Shown one piece after another: positions 8,653 to 17,064 of a DNA stretch of 64,000 bases. The DNA is from Solirubrobacterales bacterium (lineage in GTDB: Bacteria; Actinomycetota; Thermoleophilia; Solirubrobacterales; Thermoleophilaceae). The stretch is from the NCBI GenBank assembly GCA_012718975.1, contig JAAYBF010000121.1, forward strand, positions 1 to 64,000, written 5' to 3'. The notes under the pieces are model-generated. The model saw only the letters and a list, made by a program, of their open reading frames with translations. It made no database searches and had not been told where the DNA came from. The position numbers and the translations under genes are program-made. Position 1 is the first letter of the stretch, and each line of letters starts with the position of its first letter.

Positions 8653-9204
8653 GTGAGCACCGACGCGGCATCGGCACGGCGGGTCGTCGCCCACACCGCT
8701 CACCTCGATACCGGCACCCTCGCGGCGACGCGGGCGATGCTCCACTCGGCCTTCGACGGCAGCTTCACCGACAGCGATTGGGAGCACTGCCTCGGCGGGA
8801 TGCACGTCGTCGTCCTCGACGGCGACGAGCCGATCGCCCACGCGGCCGTCGTGCAGCGCCGCCTGCTCCACCACGGCCGGGCACTGCGCAGCGGCTACGT
8901 CGAGGGCGTCGCGGTGCGCTCCGACCGGCGCGGCGAGGGCCACGCGGCGACGGTGATGGACGCCGTCGAGTCGATCTGCGCCGCCGCCTACGACATCGCC
9001 GCGCTCGGCGCGACCGACCGCGCGCTCGGCTTCTACACCTCGCGCGGCTGGCTGCCGTGGCGCGGCACCTGCTCGGCGCTGACGCCCGAGGGGATCGTCT
9101 CCACGCCCGTCGACGCCGAGTCCCTGTTCGTCCTGCCGGGTGACAGCGGCATCGACGTGACCGGCGAGATCACCTGCGACTTCCGTCCGGGCGAGCTGTG
9201 GTGA
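8653..9204 (+). CDS. GNAT acetyltransferase, AAC(2')-I-like, copy 1
   Basis: 183-aa cytosolic acetyltransferase closely resembling aminoglycoside 2'-N-acetyltransferases of mycobacteria: DWEHCLGGMH, IAHAAVVQRR, the acetyl-CoA stretch SGYVEGVAVRSDRRGEGHA, and YTSRGWLPWRG. The family acetylates the 2'-amino group of gentamicin/tobramycin-type drugs, though its native role is often unclear. The GTG at 8653 is 5 bp after sufU, so it may be co-transcribed with the suf operon. It is followed directly by a paralogue. Substrate is inferred from the family, not shown. Confidence 0.82.
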   Translation: MSTDAASARRVVAHTAHLDTGTLAATRAMLHSAFDGSFTDSDWEHCLGGMHVVVLDGDEPIAHAAVVQRRLLHHGRALRSGYVEGVAVRSDRRGEGHAATVMDAVESICAAAYDIAALGATDRALGFYTSRGWLPWRGTCSALTPEGIVSTPVDAESLFVLPGDSGIDVTGEITCDFRPGELW

Positions 9205-9773
9205 GCGGGCCGGTGGAGCGCGCGCCGGGCCTCGACGGCGCGCCCCGGCTGGAAATCGCCCACAGCGCGCAGATCGAGCCGGCGCGACTGGCGGCCGTGC
9301 GCGTGATGGTCGAGGAGGCCTTCGCGGGCCGCTTCCTGCCCGACGACTGGGAGCACTGCCTCGGCGGCGTGCACGTGATGCTCTTCGACGGCGACGATCC
9401 GATCGGCCACGCCGCGGTCGGGCAGCGGCGGCTGGTGCACCGCGGCTACCCGCTGCGCGCCGGCTACGTCGAGGCGGTGGCGGTCCGTCCCGACCGCCGT
9501 GGCGAGGGCCACGCGTCGACCCTGATGGAGCGGGTCGAGGCGATCTGCGCGGCGGCCTACGACCTCGGGGCGCTGCGCTCGGCCGAGCGGGCCGTCCACC
9601 TCTACGAGCGGCGCGGCTGGCTGCTCTGGCACGGGCCCTGCTCGCAGCTCACGACCGAGGGCCTGCTGCCGACGCCCGACACCTCCTCCCCGCTCTACGT
9701 CCTGCCGCTCGAGCGCGATCTCGACCGCGACGCTGCAATCGTCTGCGATCCCCGTCCCGGCCGGCCCTGGTAG
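9201..9773 (+). CDS. GNAT acetyltransferase, AAC(2')-I-like, copy 2
   Basis: 190-aa paralogue of the preceding gene with the same landmarks (DWEHCLGGVH, IGHAAVGQRR, YVEAVAVRPDRRGEGHA, YERRGWLLWHG). GTG 9201 overlaps the first copy's stop as GTGA; GTG 9198 is an alternative. The two differ at many positions, so the duplication is old or selected for divergence. Together they suggest two acceptor specificities. It ends 12 bp before a convergent ABC permease gene. Confidence 0.8.
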   Translation: MSGPVERAPGLDGAPRLEIAHSAQIEPARLAAVRVMVEEAFAGRFLPDDWEHCLGGVHVMLFDGDDPIGHAAVGQRRLVHRGYPLRAGYVEAVAVRPDRRGEGHASTLMERVEAICAAAYDLGALRSAERAVHLYERRGWLLWHGPCSQLTTEGLLPTPDTSSPLYVLPLERDLDRDAAIVCDPRPGRPW

Positions 9774-9785
9774 CGCGGTCCCCGC

Positions 9786-10568
9786 TCAGACCGACCGCTG
9801 GTAGGAGCGGAAGGCCCGGGTCGCGACGACGAAGCAGGCGACGACGAGCGCGGCGAGCAGGCCGAGGCGGGTGCCGACGACGGCCCAGTCGACCGACTCG
9901 GCGGTGAGCGCCTCGCGGCCGGCGACGACCGCCCACTCGAGCGGGTTGAACTTCGCGACGGTGGCGATCCAGTCGGGTGCCAGGTTCAGGTCCATGAAGG
10001 TGCCCGACAGGAACGACAGCGGCAGCGTCAGCGAGGTGACCGTCGCGATCACAGTCTCCTCCTTGCGGACGATGAGCGCGAGCGCGTTCGATAGCGCGCC
10101 GACCGCGGTGCCGAGCAGGATCGCCGCCACGATCACGACGATCACGCCGAGGACGCCGCCGGGGAAGGACGCGTCGGCGACCAGCAGGCCGAGGCCGACG
10201 ATGATCAGCGACTGGACGATCGTCACCAGCGACTGCTGGGCGAGCGGGCCGGCGAGGATCGAGACGCGGCTCGCCGGCGTGGTCAGGAACCGGTCGAGGA
10301 TGCCGCGGTCGTAGTCCTGGAGCAGCCCCATCCCGGCCCAGCCGGCGGAGAACAGCGCGGTCATCACGACGATGCCGGGCGTGAGGAAGTCGGCGTAGGA
10401 GTCGGCGCCGAAGCCGGGCAGCTCGACGATCGCCTTGAACAGCGCGCCGAACAGCAGCAGCCACATCACCGGCTGGACGAGCGTCACGACGATCCAGGCG
10501 GGCTGGCGCAGCAGCGCGCGCAGGTGGCGCTGGGCCATGAACCAGGAGTCGGCCAGCACGCCGCTCAC
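9786..10568 (-). CDS. ABC-2 type exporter permease (DrrB-like)
   Basis: 260-aa integral membrane protein with six predicted spans and the ABC-2 signature region (PLAQQ then LTLPLSFLSGTF). DrrB family members export drugs or lipids with a DrrA ATPase. ATG 10568 overlaps the stop of the upstream ATPase gene by 4 nt, so the two are one operon. It lies tail to tail with the AAC(2')-like genes; substrate unknown. Confidence 0.9.
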   Translation of the reverse strand: MSGVLADSWFMAQRHLRALLRQPAWIVVTLVQPVMWLLLFGALFKAIVELPGFGADSYADFLTPGIVVMTALFSAGWAGMGLLQDYDRGILDRFLTTPASRVSILAGPLAQQSLVTIVQSLIIVGLGLLVADASFPGGVLGVIVVIVAAILLGTAVGALSNALALIVRKEETVIATVTSLTLPLSFLSGTFMDLNLAPDWIATVAKFNPLEWAVVAGREALTAESVDWAVVGTRLGLLAALVVACFVVATRAFRSYQRSV

Positions 10569-11560
10569 CGCTCCTCCGCTCCCGCGCCCGCCGGCTCGGC
10601 CTGGCTCTCCTCGGCCTCCTCGAAGGTACGGCCGGTGTAGCGCAGGTACACGTCGTCGAGCGAGGCGCGGGCGACGGTGACCGAGGCGACCGGGATGCCG
10701 GCGCCCTCGAGCGCCGCGAGCACGGCCGGCACCGCACGCGCCCCCTGGTCGGCGCGGGCGCGCAGCGCGCGGCCCTCGACGGCCACGTCGCGGACGCCGT
10801 CGAGGCGGCCGAGCGCGGCCTCGACGGCGGGCCCGTCGCCGTCGCCGTCGTCGAGCTCGACGAGGATCGTGTCGCCGCGCAGCTCGGCCTTGAGCTGCTC
10901 GGGGCCGCCCTCGGCGACGACCTTGCCGCGGTCGACGATCGCCAGCTGGGAGGCGAGCTGGTCGGCCTCCTCGAGGTAGTGGGTGGTCAGCAGGATCGTC
11001 AGGCCCTCCTCGCGCGCGAGCTGGGCGATCTCATCCCACATCGCGACGCGGACCTCGGGGTCGAGGCCGGTGGTCGGCTCGTCGAGGAACAGCACCTGGG
11101 GCCGGGCGACGAGGCCGAGCGCGACGTCGAGGCGCCGCTGCATGCCGCCGGAGTAGCCCTTTGCGAAGCGGTCGCCGGCGTCGGCGAGGCGGAACCGCTC
11201 GAGCAGGTCGTCGACACGGGCGGTCAGCTCGCGGCCGCGCAGTCCGTAGAGGCGCCCCTGCAGCAGCAGGTTCTCGCGGCCGGTCGCCTCGCCGTCGACG
11301 GCGTTGCGCTGCCCCACGACGCCGACTGCGCGCCGCACGGCCGCCGGGTCGGCGAGCACGTCGTGGCCGGCGACCGTCGCCCGGCCGGAGTCGGGCCGCG
11401 ACAGCGTCGTGAGGATCTTTACCGTCGTCGACTTGCCCGCCCCGTTGGGCCCCAGCAGCCCGAAGATCGTGCCCGGCTCGACCGAGAACGACACCCCGTC
11501 GAGCGCCCGCACCTCGCCCGGATAGGTCTTGACCAGCTCCTCAGCCTCGATCGCCGCCAC
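10565..11560 (-). CDS. ABC exporter ATP-binding protein (DrrA/CcmA type)
   Basis: 331-aa ATPase: Walker A GPNGAGKST (about 37-45), signature YSGGMQRR, Walker B VLFLDEPTTGLDP, and H-loop TTHY. A C-terminal extension of about 100 aa resembles the DrrA regulatory domain. GTG start at 11560, preceded at 8 nt by TAGTCT and by no ribosome binding site, so the mRNA is probably leaderless. Partner of the permease immediately downstream. Confidence 0.92.
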   Translation of the reverse strand: MAAIEAEELVKTYPGEVRALDGVSFSVEPGTIFGLLGPNGAGKSTTVKILTTLSRPDSGRATVAGHDVLADPAAVRRAVGVVGQRNAVDGEATGRENLLLQGRLYGLRGRELTARVDDLLERFRLADAGDRFAKGYSGGMQRRLDVALGLVARPQVLFLDEPTTGLDPEVRVAMWDEIAQLAREEGLTILLTTHYLEEADQLASQLAIVDRGKVVAEGGPEQLKAELRGDTILVELDDGDGDGPAVEAALGRLDGVRDVAVEGRALRARADQGARAVPAVLAALEGAGIPVASVTVARASLDDVYLRYTGRTFEEAEESQAEPAGAGAEER

Positions 11561-11568
11561 GGCGGAGC

Positions 11569-11574
11569 AGACTA
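11569..11574 (-). promoter_or_regulatory. -10 box TAGTCT, leaderless type
   Basis: Ends 8 nt before the GTG at 11560 of the ABC ATPase gene. Confidence 0.5.
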
Positions 11575-11614
11575 CCGCCGCCAGTCGGCGTCAGCGGACC
11601 GGACCCGCCACCGA

Positions 11615-12679
11615 TCACCGGTCGGGATCATTGGCGCCGTCCCCGGCGGGCACCTCCGACCCCAGCCTGGCGATCTGCCTCCAGCGCGCCCCGCGGCCAT
11701 GGCCCTCGACGACGACCTGGCCATCCTCCTTGAGATCCTGGAGGACCGCCCTGATCGTCTCGTCGCTGATGCCGGGAAGCGCCAGGCGCAGGTCGGCTAG
11801 GCGGAAGGACTCCGGAGCGTGCTCCAGGACGTGGCGGCGGACCCGGTCGCGCTTGGACCGCCGCGGGCTCGAGCGCTCCGCGACCACGCGTTGCTCGAAC
11901 GCGTCGTAGGAGTCGGCCAACGTCCGAGTCAGATACTCCACCCACGGCCAGATCGAGTGCCGGCCGTCGTGCCACCCCCGCTGGGACTCGTAGAGCGCGG
12001 CGTAGTACCCGTTCTTGGTGTCGTAGATCCGCTGCTCGACGCTCGCGTAGCGAGCGATCCGATAGTCGAGCCGCATCAGCTCGGATGTCGTCGCGAGGCG
12101 CGCCAGGCGACCGTTGCCGTCGGCGACCGGGTGGATGGCGAGCACGTCGAGCGCGAACGCGCCGAGCAGGATGAGTGGGTGTCCGGCCTGGTCCCCCTGG
12201 GCGGCGAGATAGCGCTCGATCGTCTCCGCGAGCATGAAGGGAGTCTGCGCGGGCGTGGGCGGCTCGAAGATGACCTCCCGACGCCCACCGGCGTAGGACA
12301 CGATCAGGTTCTGGTCCTGCTTGAGGTGCCCTCCTCGACCGTCGACGTGCTGGAAGACCTGGCGGTGGAGATGCAGCAGCAACGGCACCGACGGCGGCTC
12401 GGGCGTACCGGACATGATGCCGTCGATCGCGTCCCGGTACCCGGCGAACTCCTTCTCGTTGCGGTTGCGAAAGCGGGCGCCGGTCGCGAGCTGGCGCGCC
12501 CGCTCCAAGTCGACGTCGACGCCCTCGATCGCGTTCGAGGCTCGGATCGAAGCGATTCGCGCGCTCTCGGCAAGGGCCTCCAGCAACTCGGGCAGCTGGT
12601 CGAGGTAGAGCTCCTGGCGCCCGCGACCGACATCTATGCGGTGTAGCAGGACACCGATCTCGGGCGGCTGTCCCGCCAA
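11615..12679 (-). CDS. Fic-domain AMP-transferase with C-terminal winged helix
   Basis: 354-aa Fic protein that probably transfers AMP to a protein hydroxyl. The catalytic motif HPVADGNGR is at residues 183-191 and the inhibitory helix motif SNAIEG at 48-53, so it is self-inhibited (class II-like). The last ~80 aa form a predicted winged helix (RLADLRLALPGISDETI). TTG 12679 is the only usual start between the upstream in-frame stop and the conserved region. No toxin-antitoxin partner is adjacent. A perfect inverted repeat upstream suggests autoregulation. Confidence 0.88.
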   Translation of the reverse strand: MAGQPPEIGVLLHRIDVGRGRQELYLDQLPELLEALAESARIASIRASNAIEGVDVDLERARQLATGARFRNRNEKEFAGYRDAIDGIMSGTPEPPSVPLLLHLHRQVFQHVDGRGGHLKQDQNLIVSYAGGRREVIFEPPTPAQTPFMLAETIERYLAAQGDQAGHPLILLGAFALDVLAIHPVADGNGRLARLATTSELMRLDYRIARYASVEQRIYDTKNGYYAALYESQRGWHDGRHSIWPWVEYLTRTLADSYDAFEQRVVAERSSPRRSKRDRVRRHVLEHAPESFRLADLRLALPGISDETIRAVLQDLKEDGQVVVEGHGRGARWRQIARLGSEVPAGDGANDPDR

Positions 12680-12706
12680 CGTCCGCTCGATGTCGATAAA
12701 GCTCTG

Positions 12707-12761
12707 AATGGTGGTACCCCGCCACTAATGATGGTACTCAGCGCCCAGAATACCATCATTA
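12707..12761 (-). promoter_or_regulatory. Fic gene operator: inverted repeat plus extra half-site
   Basis: TAATGATGGTA (12726-12736) and TACCATCATTA (12751-12761) form a perfect 11-bp inverted repeat with a 14-nt spacer, 47 nt upstream of the fic start. A related AATGGTGGTACC lies at 12707-12718. Local A/T content is far above the surroundings. Probable binding site for a regulator, perhaps the Fic winged helix. Confidence 0.55.
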
Positions 12762-12797
12762 TGCGGAGACCCCTAAGCCACTCGGCACAGCAGCCGA

Positions 12798-12944
12798 CAG
12801 CCGACGGTTTGCAGCCGGCTAACCGATGCGGTCGATCGAGCTGAGCCGAGCGAAAACCGAGGATGCCAAGGAAGCAGGCCTCGACGTGTGCCTCGTGCAC
12901 ACGAGAGGCCGATGACGCAGGCAGCCGACGGTTTGCAGCCGGCT
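12798..12944. repeat. 23-bp direct repeat flanking a duplicated sufB tail
   Basis: The same 23 bases occur at 12798-12820 and 12922-12944; the second copy abuts the sufB stop. Beyond the first copy lies a degenerate copy of the last sufB codons (SSIDRIG against VGSIG). This looks like a partial tandem duplication of the sufB 3' end. The 12762-12943 interval has no other gene. Confidence 0.5.
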
Positions 12945-14344
12945 CAGCCGATCGAGCCGACCATCTCGAGCTGAATGAGGCGGTTCAGCTCGACCGCGTA
13001 CTCCATCGGGAGCTCCTTGGTGACGGGCTCGATGAAGCCGTTGACGATCATCGCGGCGGCCTCCTCCTCGGTCAGTCCGCGGGACTGGAGGTAGAAGAGC
13101 TGCTCGTCGGAGATCTTGCCGACGACCGCCTCGTGGGCGACGGTGACGTGCGGGTTCTGGATCTGGATGTCGGGCCAGGTGTCCGAGCGCGAGTGCGGGT
13201 CCATCATGAGGCCGTCGCACTGGACGCGGGCCTTGGAGCCCTGGGAGTTGTGGCCCATGCGGACGAGGCCGCGGTAGCCCATGATCCCGCCGTCCTTGGA
13301 GATCGACTTGGCGAGGATGTTGGAGGTGGTGTTGGGCGCGAGGTGGACCACCTTGGCGCCGGTGTCCTTCCAGACGTCGCCGGAGGCGACGCCGACGTTG
13401 AGGTGGTCGGCGCGGGCGCCCTCGCCCATGAGGAAGGAGCCGGGGTAGAGCATGACCTTCTTGGCGCCCATCGATCCGCCGACCCACTCGACGGTGCCTT
13501 CGGCCTCGACGATCGCCCGCTTGGTGTTGAGGTTGAAGACGTCCTTCGACCAGTTCTGGACGGTGGTGTAGCGGGCCTTCGCGCCCTCCTTGACGAAGAT
13601 CTCGACGACGGCGGAGTGCATCGAGTTGACGCTGTAGGTCTGGGCGGTGCAGCCCTCGATGTAGTTCACCTCGGAGCCCTCGTCGGCGACGATGAGGGTG
13701 TGCTCGAAGGTGCCCTCGTTGGCGCCCTCCATGCGGAAGTAGGCCTGGAGCGGGAGGTCGACCTTGACGTCCTTGGGGACGTAGAGGAACGAGCCGCCGG
13801 ACCAGACGGCGCCGTGCAGGGCGGAGAACTTGTTGTCCTGCGGCGGGACGCACTTCTTCATGAAGTACTCCTGGACGAGGTCCGGGTACTCCTGGATGGC
13901 GGTGTCCATCGAGCAGAAGAGGATCCCGAGCTTGCGGTACTCCTCCTTGAGGCCCTCGTAGACGGGCTCCTGGCGCCAGACGCCGACGACGCCGGCGAGG
14001 TGCTCGCGCTCGGCCTGGGGGATGCCGAGGTCCTCATAGGTCTGCTTCATCTCGGCGGGGACGTCGTCCCAGGAGTCGTAGCGGCCGGCCTCGGGCGGGC
14101 TGTAGAGGACGAGCTCGTCGAGGTCGAGGTCCGAGAGATCGACGCCCCAGGTCGGGATCGGCTTGCGCTCGAAGATGTCGTAGGACTTCAGCCGCAGCTC
14201 GCGCATCCAGTCGGGCTCGCCCTTGATCTTGGAGAGCTCCTGGATCACCTCGCGCGAGACACCCTTCTTGGCGACGAGCTGGCCCTGGTCGTCCTCGACG
14301 ATCGGGCTGGGCTTGGCGATGCGCGTCTTGTCCGGAGTAGCCAT
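12944..14344 (-). CDS. sufB: Fe-S cluster scaffold SufB
   Basis: 466-aa SufBCD core subunit on which the [4Fe-4S] cluster is built. Typical stretches include GVWRQEPVYEGL, KKCVPPQDNKFSALH, GAVWSGGSFLYVPK, NSMHSAVVEIFV, TWPDIQIQNPHVTVAHEA and DEQLFYLQSRGL. Start ATG 14344. It stands alone, 8 kb from sufCDSU and on the opposite strand, with its own promoter region containing a palindrome that shares a core with the sufC upstream region. Confidence 0.96.
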   Translation of the reverse strand: MATPDKTRIAKPSPIVEDDQGQLVAKKGVSREVIQELSKIKGEPDWMRELRLKSYDIFERKPIPTWGVDLSDLDLDELVLYSPPEAGRYDSWDDVPAEMKQTYEDLGIPQAEREHLAGVVGVWRQEPVYEGLKEEYRKLGILFCSMDTAIQEYPDLVQEYFMKKCVPPQDNKFSALHGAVWSGGSFLYVPKDVKVDLPLQAYFRMEGANEGTFEHTLIVADEGSEVNYIEGCTAQTYSVNSMHSAVVEIFVKEGAKARYTTVQNWSKDVFNLNTKRAIVEAEGTVEWVGGSMGAKKVMLYPGSFLMGEGARADHLNVGVASGDVWKDTGAKVVHLAPNTTSNILAKSISKDGGIMGYRGLVRMGHNSQGSKARVQCDGLMMDPHSRSDTWPDIQIQNPHVTVAHEAVVGKISDEQLFYLQSRGLTEEEAAAMIVNGFIEPVTKELPMEYAVELNRLIQLEMVGSIG

Positions 14345-14437
14345 GGGGTCCTGTGCTCGGGGTCTGGTCCGTCGTGGGGAGTTCGACCCACAACTGTAAC
14401 GGTCGCGCCCGGCGAATGGCCGGCGGGAGCAGGGCGC

Positions 14438-14451
14438 TTAGGGCGCCCTAA
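14438..14451 (-). promoter_or_regulatory. Palindrome TTAGGGCGCCCTAA upstream of sufB
   Basis: Perfect 14-bp palindrome about 95 nt before the sufB ATG; adjacent bases repeat the half-site (GCGCTTAGGGCG). The core CGCCCTAAG is also upstream of sufC. Candidate operator for coordinated suf control. Confidence 0.42.
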
Positions 14452-14566
14452 CGGCTCGCCGGGACGATCGTCGCCGGCAGTTCGAGCCAGCGCCGCCGCG
14501 CTGACCGCCCCGCCCGCCGCACTCAACACCCGCGCCGCCGTTGCCGATGGGCAGACGGTGAGCGCC

Positions 14567-15262
14567 GTGAACGACCTGGTCCTCGTCCGCGGGATGGACG
14601 CCACGCGCCGCACCCTGCGGCGCTGGAACGCCAGACCGTGGACGGTCATCGCCCCCTGGACGGCACTGAGCGCGGCGATCGCACTGCTGATGCTGGCGGC
14701 AGTCGTCACGGTCGCCGCTTCGCTCACGCCTGATCCGACGCTCTTCCGCCTGCCCGGACTCGACGCGCCACCGACCGCCGGCGACTTCGCCTACCTCCTC
14801 TACCGCAACGGCCTCGTGCTCGCCCTGCACGCGATGGCCTGCGTCGCCGGCTTCATCGCCGGCAGCTCGCTGCCGCTGGCTGCGGCGAACCGCAGCGGCG
14901 TCGACCGTTGGGTCCACGAACGCGCGGGACCGCTGGCGATCGCCTTCGTCGCCGGAGCCACGCTCTTCTCGCTCGTCACCCAGACCTTCGCGCTCGGGCT
15001 GCGCGCGTCGGACGTCGCCGGCCAGCTGGGGATCGCGCCGGCCACGCTGGCGGTCGGCCTGGCCCCACACGCGATCCCTGAGCTCACGGCGCTGTTCCTG
15101 CCGCTGGCCGCTTGGCTGATCGCCAGCCGCAAGGGCCGCTGGGACGAGCTGCTCGCGGCGACCTTCGTGACGGTGGCGCTGGCGGTGCCGGTGCTGCTGG
15201 CGAGCGCGGCGGTCGAGCTGTACGTCTCACCCGAGCTGTTGCGCGCGCTGGCCGGAATGTGA
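14567..15262 (+). CDS. SpoIIM/DUF95-like membrane protein
   Basis: About 231-aa integral membrane protein with five or six predicted spans. The segment APHAIPELTALFLPLAAW near residues 165-182 resembles the PHG-x-E motif of the stage II sporulation M family, which is widespread in non-sporulating bacteria with unknown function. Frame use and hydrophobic pattern are clear; the start is not: GTG 14558, GTG 14567 and ATG 14594 all fit. Followed by a strong terminator hairpin. Confidence 0.7.
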   Translation: MNDLVLVRGMDATRRTLRRWNARPWTVIAPWTALSAAIALLMLAAVVTVAASLTPDPTLFRLPGLDAPPTAGDFAYLLYRNGLVLALHAMACVAGFIAGSSLPLAAANRSGVDRWVHERAGPLAIAFVAGATLFSLVTQTFALGLRASDVAGQLGIAPATLAVGLAPHAIPELTALFLPLAAWLIASRKGRWDELLAATFVTVALAVPVLLASAAVELYVSPELLRALAGM

Positions 15263-15268
15263 AGCGGT

Positions 15269-15300
15269 CGGAGGCCCCGCCGTGCGGGGCGGGGCCTCCG
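15269..15300. terminator. Intrinsic terminator-like hairpin between convergent genes
   Basis: Perfect 13-bp stem (15269-15281 with 15288-15300), 6-nt loop, then a pyrimidine run on the + strand. Serves the SpoIIM-like gene and possibly the convergent secreted-protein gene. Confidence 0.75.
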
Positions 15301-15331
15301 CTTCCCCCTTCAGGAAGTCAGGTGCGCGCGG

Positions 15332-16060
15332 CTAGGCCTTGCACTTCTGCTTCACGTTGATGTTCTTCTTGCTGCCGTCGTCGTAGACGAAGTTCGTCTT
15401 GACGGTGAACTTCTTCGACTTGCCGCACTTGGGGGTGGTGATGAAGGCCTTGGCCTTCTTGCCCTTGCCCTTGACGACCTTCTTGATCTTCACCGCGAAG
15501 TCGGTGAGGACGATCTTGTTGCCACCGGGGATCACCGGCAGGTCGCGCTCGACGTTGACGCTGAGGACGCCCTTCTTGGACAGCGACGCCTTCAGGATCG
15601 CGGTCGTCGGCAGGGTTGTGCCCTTGACGACGAGGTAGATCCCGCCCTTCGCGGTGTAGGCCGCGACGGTCTGGGCGAGGTCCGGCACGACGGACTTCTG
15701 ACCGGTGGCCGTGTCGGTGCCGACGAGGTTCGCCGACGCCGTGCCGGTGCCGATCTTGGTGTTCTTGGGGCAGCTCTCGGCCTGGTCCTTGGAGAGCTTG
15801 CAGACCTTGGCGGCCTTGAAGTTCACCTTGGCGCCGCTGAAGGTGATCTTCAGGGTCTTGACGCCCGGCTGAGCGCCCGGGGGCACCGCACCCGGATCGG
15901 TGGCGCTGAGGTTGACGGAGAGGCCGGTGGCCTTCTTCGCCTTGGCGGTCGAGTACTTGACCTTGACCGTCTGCTTGAACTGAGGGCTGGCGACCGCCAC
16001 AGCGGACAGGGCCAGCGCGAAAACGCCTACGAGGGCGCCGATCAGGTGCGTTCTGCGCAC
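15332..16060 (-). CDS. Secreted protein with Cys-Pro module (lineage-specific)
   Basis: 242 aa, not matching a family I can name. A signal peptide (RRTHLIGALVGVFALALSAV, cleavage after ASA/VAS) is followed by a Lys-rich domain. Cys87 and Cys97 sit in a CKLSKDQAESCPKNTKIGTG stretch, and a later TPKCG precedes the end. The same C-x(9-16)-CP-x-x-S/T-x-IG pattern occurs four times in the 1090-aa secreted protein at 17414-20686, so the two share a module. GTG 16060 follows a strong AGGAGG. Probably cell-surface; role unknown. Confidence 0.75.
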   Translation of the reverse strand: MRRTHLIGALVGVFALALSAVAVASPQFKQTVKVKYSTAKAKKATGLSVNLSATDPGAVPPGAQPGVKTLKITFSGAKVNFKAAKVCKLSKDQAESCPKNTKIGTGTASANLVGTDTATGQKSVVPDLAQTVAAYTAKGGIYLVVKGTTLPTTAILKASLSKKGVLSVNVERDLPVIPGGNKIVLTDFAVKIKKVVKGKGKKAKAFITTPKCGKSKKFTVKTNFVYDDGSKKNINVKQKCKA

Positions 16061-16262
16061 TTGCTCCTCCTGTTTCGGGGGTTGCAGCGAGACTGCCTTG
16101 ACCTCACTGTACAACCGAGATAACGCTTTCGACAAGCAATGGTTTCGCCGGCAAGGAACATCTTTGTACACCCCGGCCAAGTCCTCTCAGCGCGGTAGTC
16201 CCATATGTCACGAAGTTGGCGAGCCGCCGACGCTGCGCGCGGTGCGGCATGCTTCGCCGACG

Positions 16263-17054
16263 ATGCGCGTACCCGACGAAGCCGACATCCGCGCCCCCGA
16301 GTTCCCGCCGAAGATGGAGTGGGTCAACGTCGCCTTCCTGCGGATGGCCAAGCTCGTCCGGCGCGAGGCGACGCTGATCGAGTTCTTCGACTTCGCGCGG
16401 ATCAACTCGCTGCGCACGCTCCCCTACCTGCGCGCCTGGCACGACCGCTACGGCGGCCACGGTCTGCGGGTGATCGGCGTCCACTGCCCCGGCTACTCGT
16501 TCGGCACCGACGGCGAGTGGGTCGCCGCCGAGGCCGCCCGCCACGGCGTCGACTACGCCGTGCTGCTCGACCCGGGCTTCGAGGTCTGGCGCGAGTACGC
16601 CAACAAGGGCTGGCCCGGCCGCTACCTCTTCGACGTCGACGGCCGCCTGCGCTGGATCCACTACGGCGAGGGCGAGTACCTCGACTGCGAGCGGACGATC
16701 CAGGAGGTGGTGGCCGCGGTCGATCCCGAGTTCGACCCGCCGCCGCCGCTCGATCCGATCCGCCCTGAGGACGCCCCCGGCGTGCTGCTCGAGGCCCAGA
16801 CGGCCGACATCGCGCTGCCCGCCGACCGCGACCGGCTCGAGCTGTCCGGCGACTGGCTCGACGGCGAGGACTACCTCGAGGCGGCCGCCGCGGGCGCGAC
16901 CGCGCGGCCGCTCTCCTTCGACGCCGGCTCCGCATACGCCGTGCTCGCCGGGGTCGGGATCGACCGCCCGGGCCTGTACGAGGGCGACGGGACGGTGACC
17001 GCCGCCGAGGCCGGGCTGAGGCTGCACGGCTACCAGTTCACGCCGAAGACGTAG
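16263..17054 (+). CDS. Thioredoxin-fold protein lacking both active-site cysteines (DipZ C-terminal-like)
   Basis: 263-aa cytosolic-looking protein. FFDFARINSLRTLPYLRAW matches the DipZ/redoxin active-site helix, where the family has C-I-N-C; here the two Cys positions are Arg and Ser, so no dithiol chemistry is possible there. The following VIGVHCPGYSFG and GWPGRYLFDVDGRLRWIHYGE stretches fit the fold. A C-terminal beta-rich domain (170-263) follows. ATG 16263 chosen; GTG 16242 possible. It is 10 bp upstream of a NYN RNase gene. Confidence 0.7.
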   Translation: MRVPDEADIRAPEFPPKMEWVNVAFLRMAKLVRREATLIEFFDFARINSLRTLPYLRAWHDRYGGHGLRVIGVHCPGYSFGTDGEWVAAEAARHGVDYAVLLDPGFEVWREYANKGWPGRYLFDVDGRLRWIHYGEGEYLDCERTIQEVVAAVDPEFDPPPPLDPIRPEDAPGVLLEAQTADIALPADRDRLELSGDWLDGEDYLEAAAAGATARPLSFDAGSAYAVLAGVGIDRPGLYEGDGTVTAAEAGLRLHGYQFTPKT

Positions 17055-17057
17055 GGT
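17052..17057 (+). promoter_or_regulatory. -10 box TAGGGT, leaderless type
   Basis: Ends 7 nt before the ATG at 17065; its first bases are the stop codon of the preceding gene. Confidence 0.4.
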
Positions 17058-17064
17058 TACGCTC

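Noticed and set aside
12798..12944. Phage or island attachment sites
   Set aside because: The 23-bp repeats enclose only 100 bp, with no integrase or tRNA nearby.
12863..15262. A 799-codon frame on the plus strand opposite sufB
   Set aside because: Only the last part (from about 14567) has membrane-protein character; the rest is antisense to sufB.
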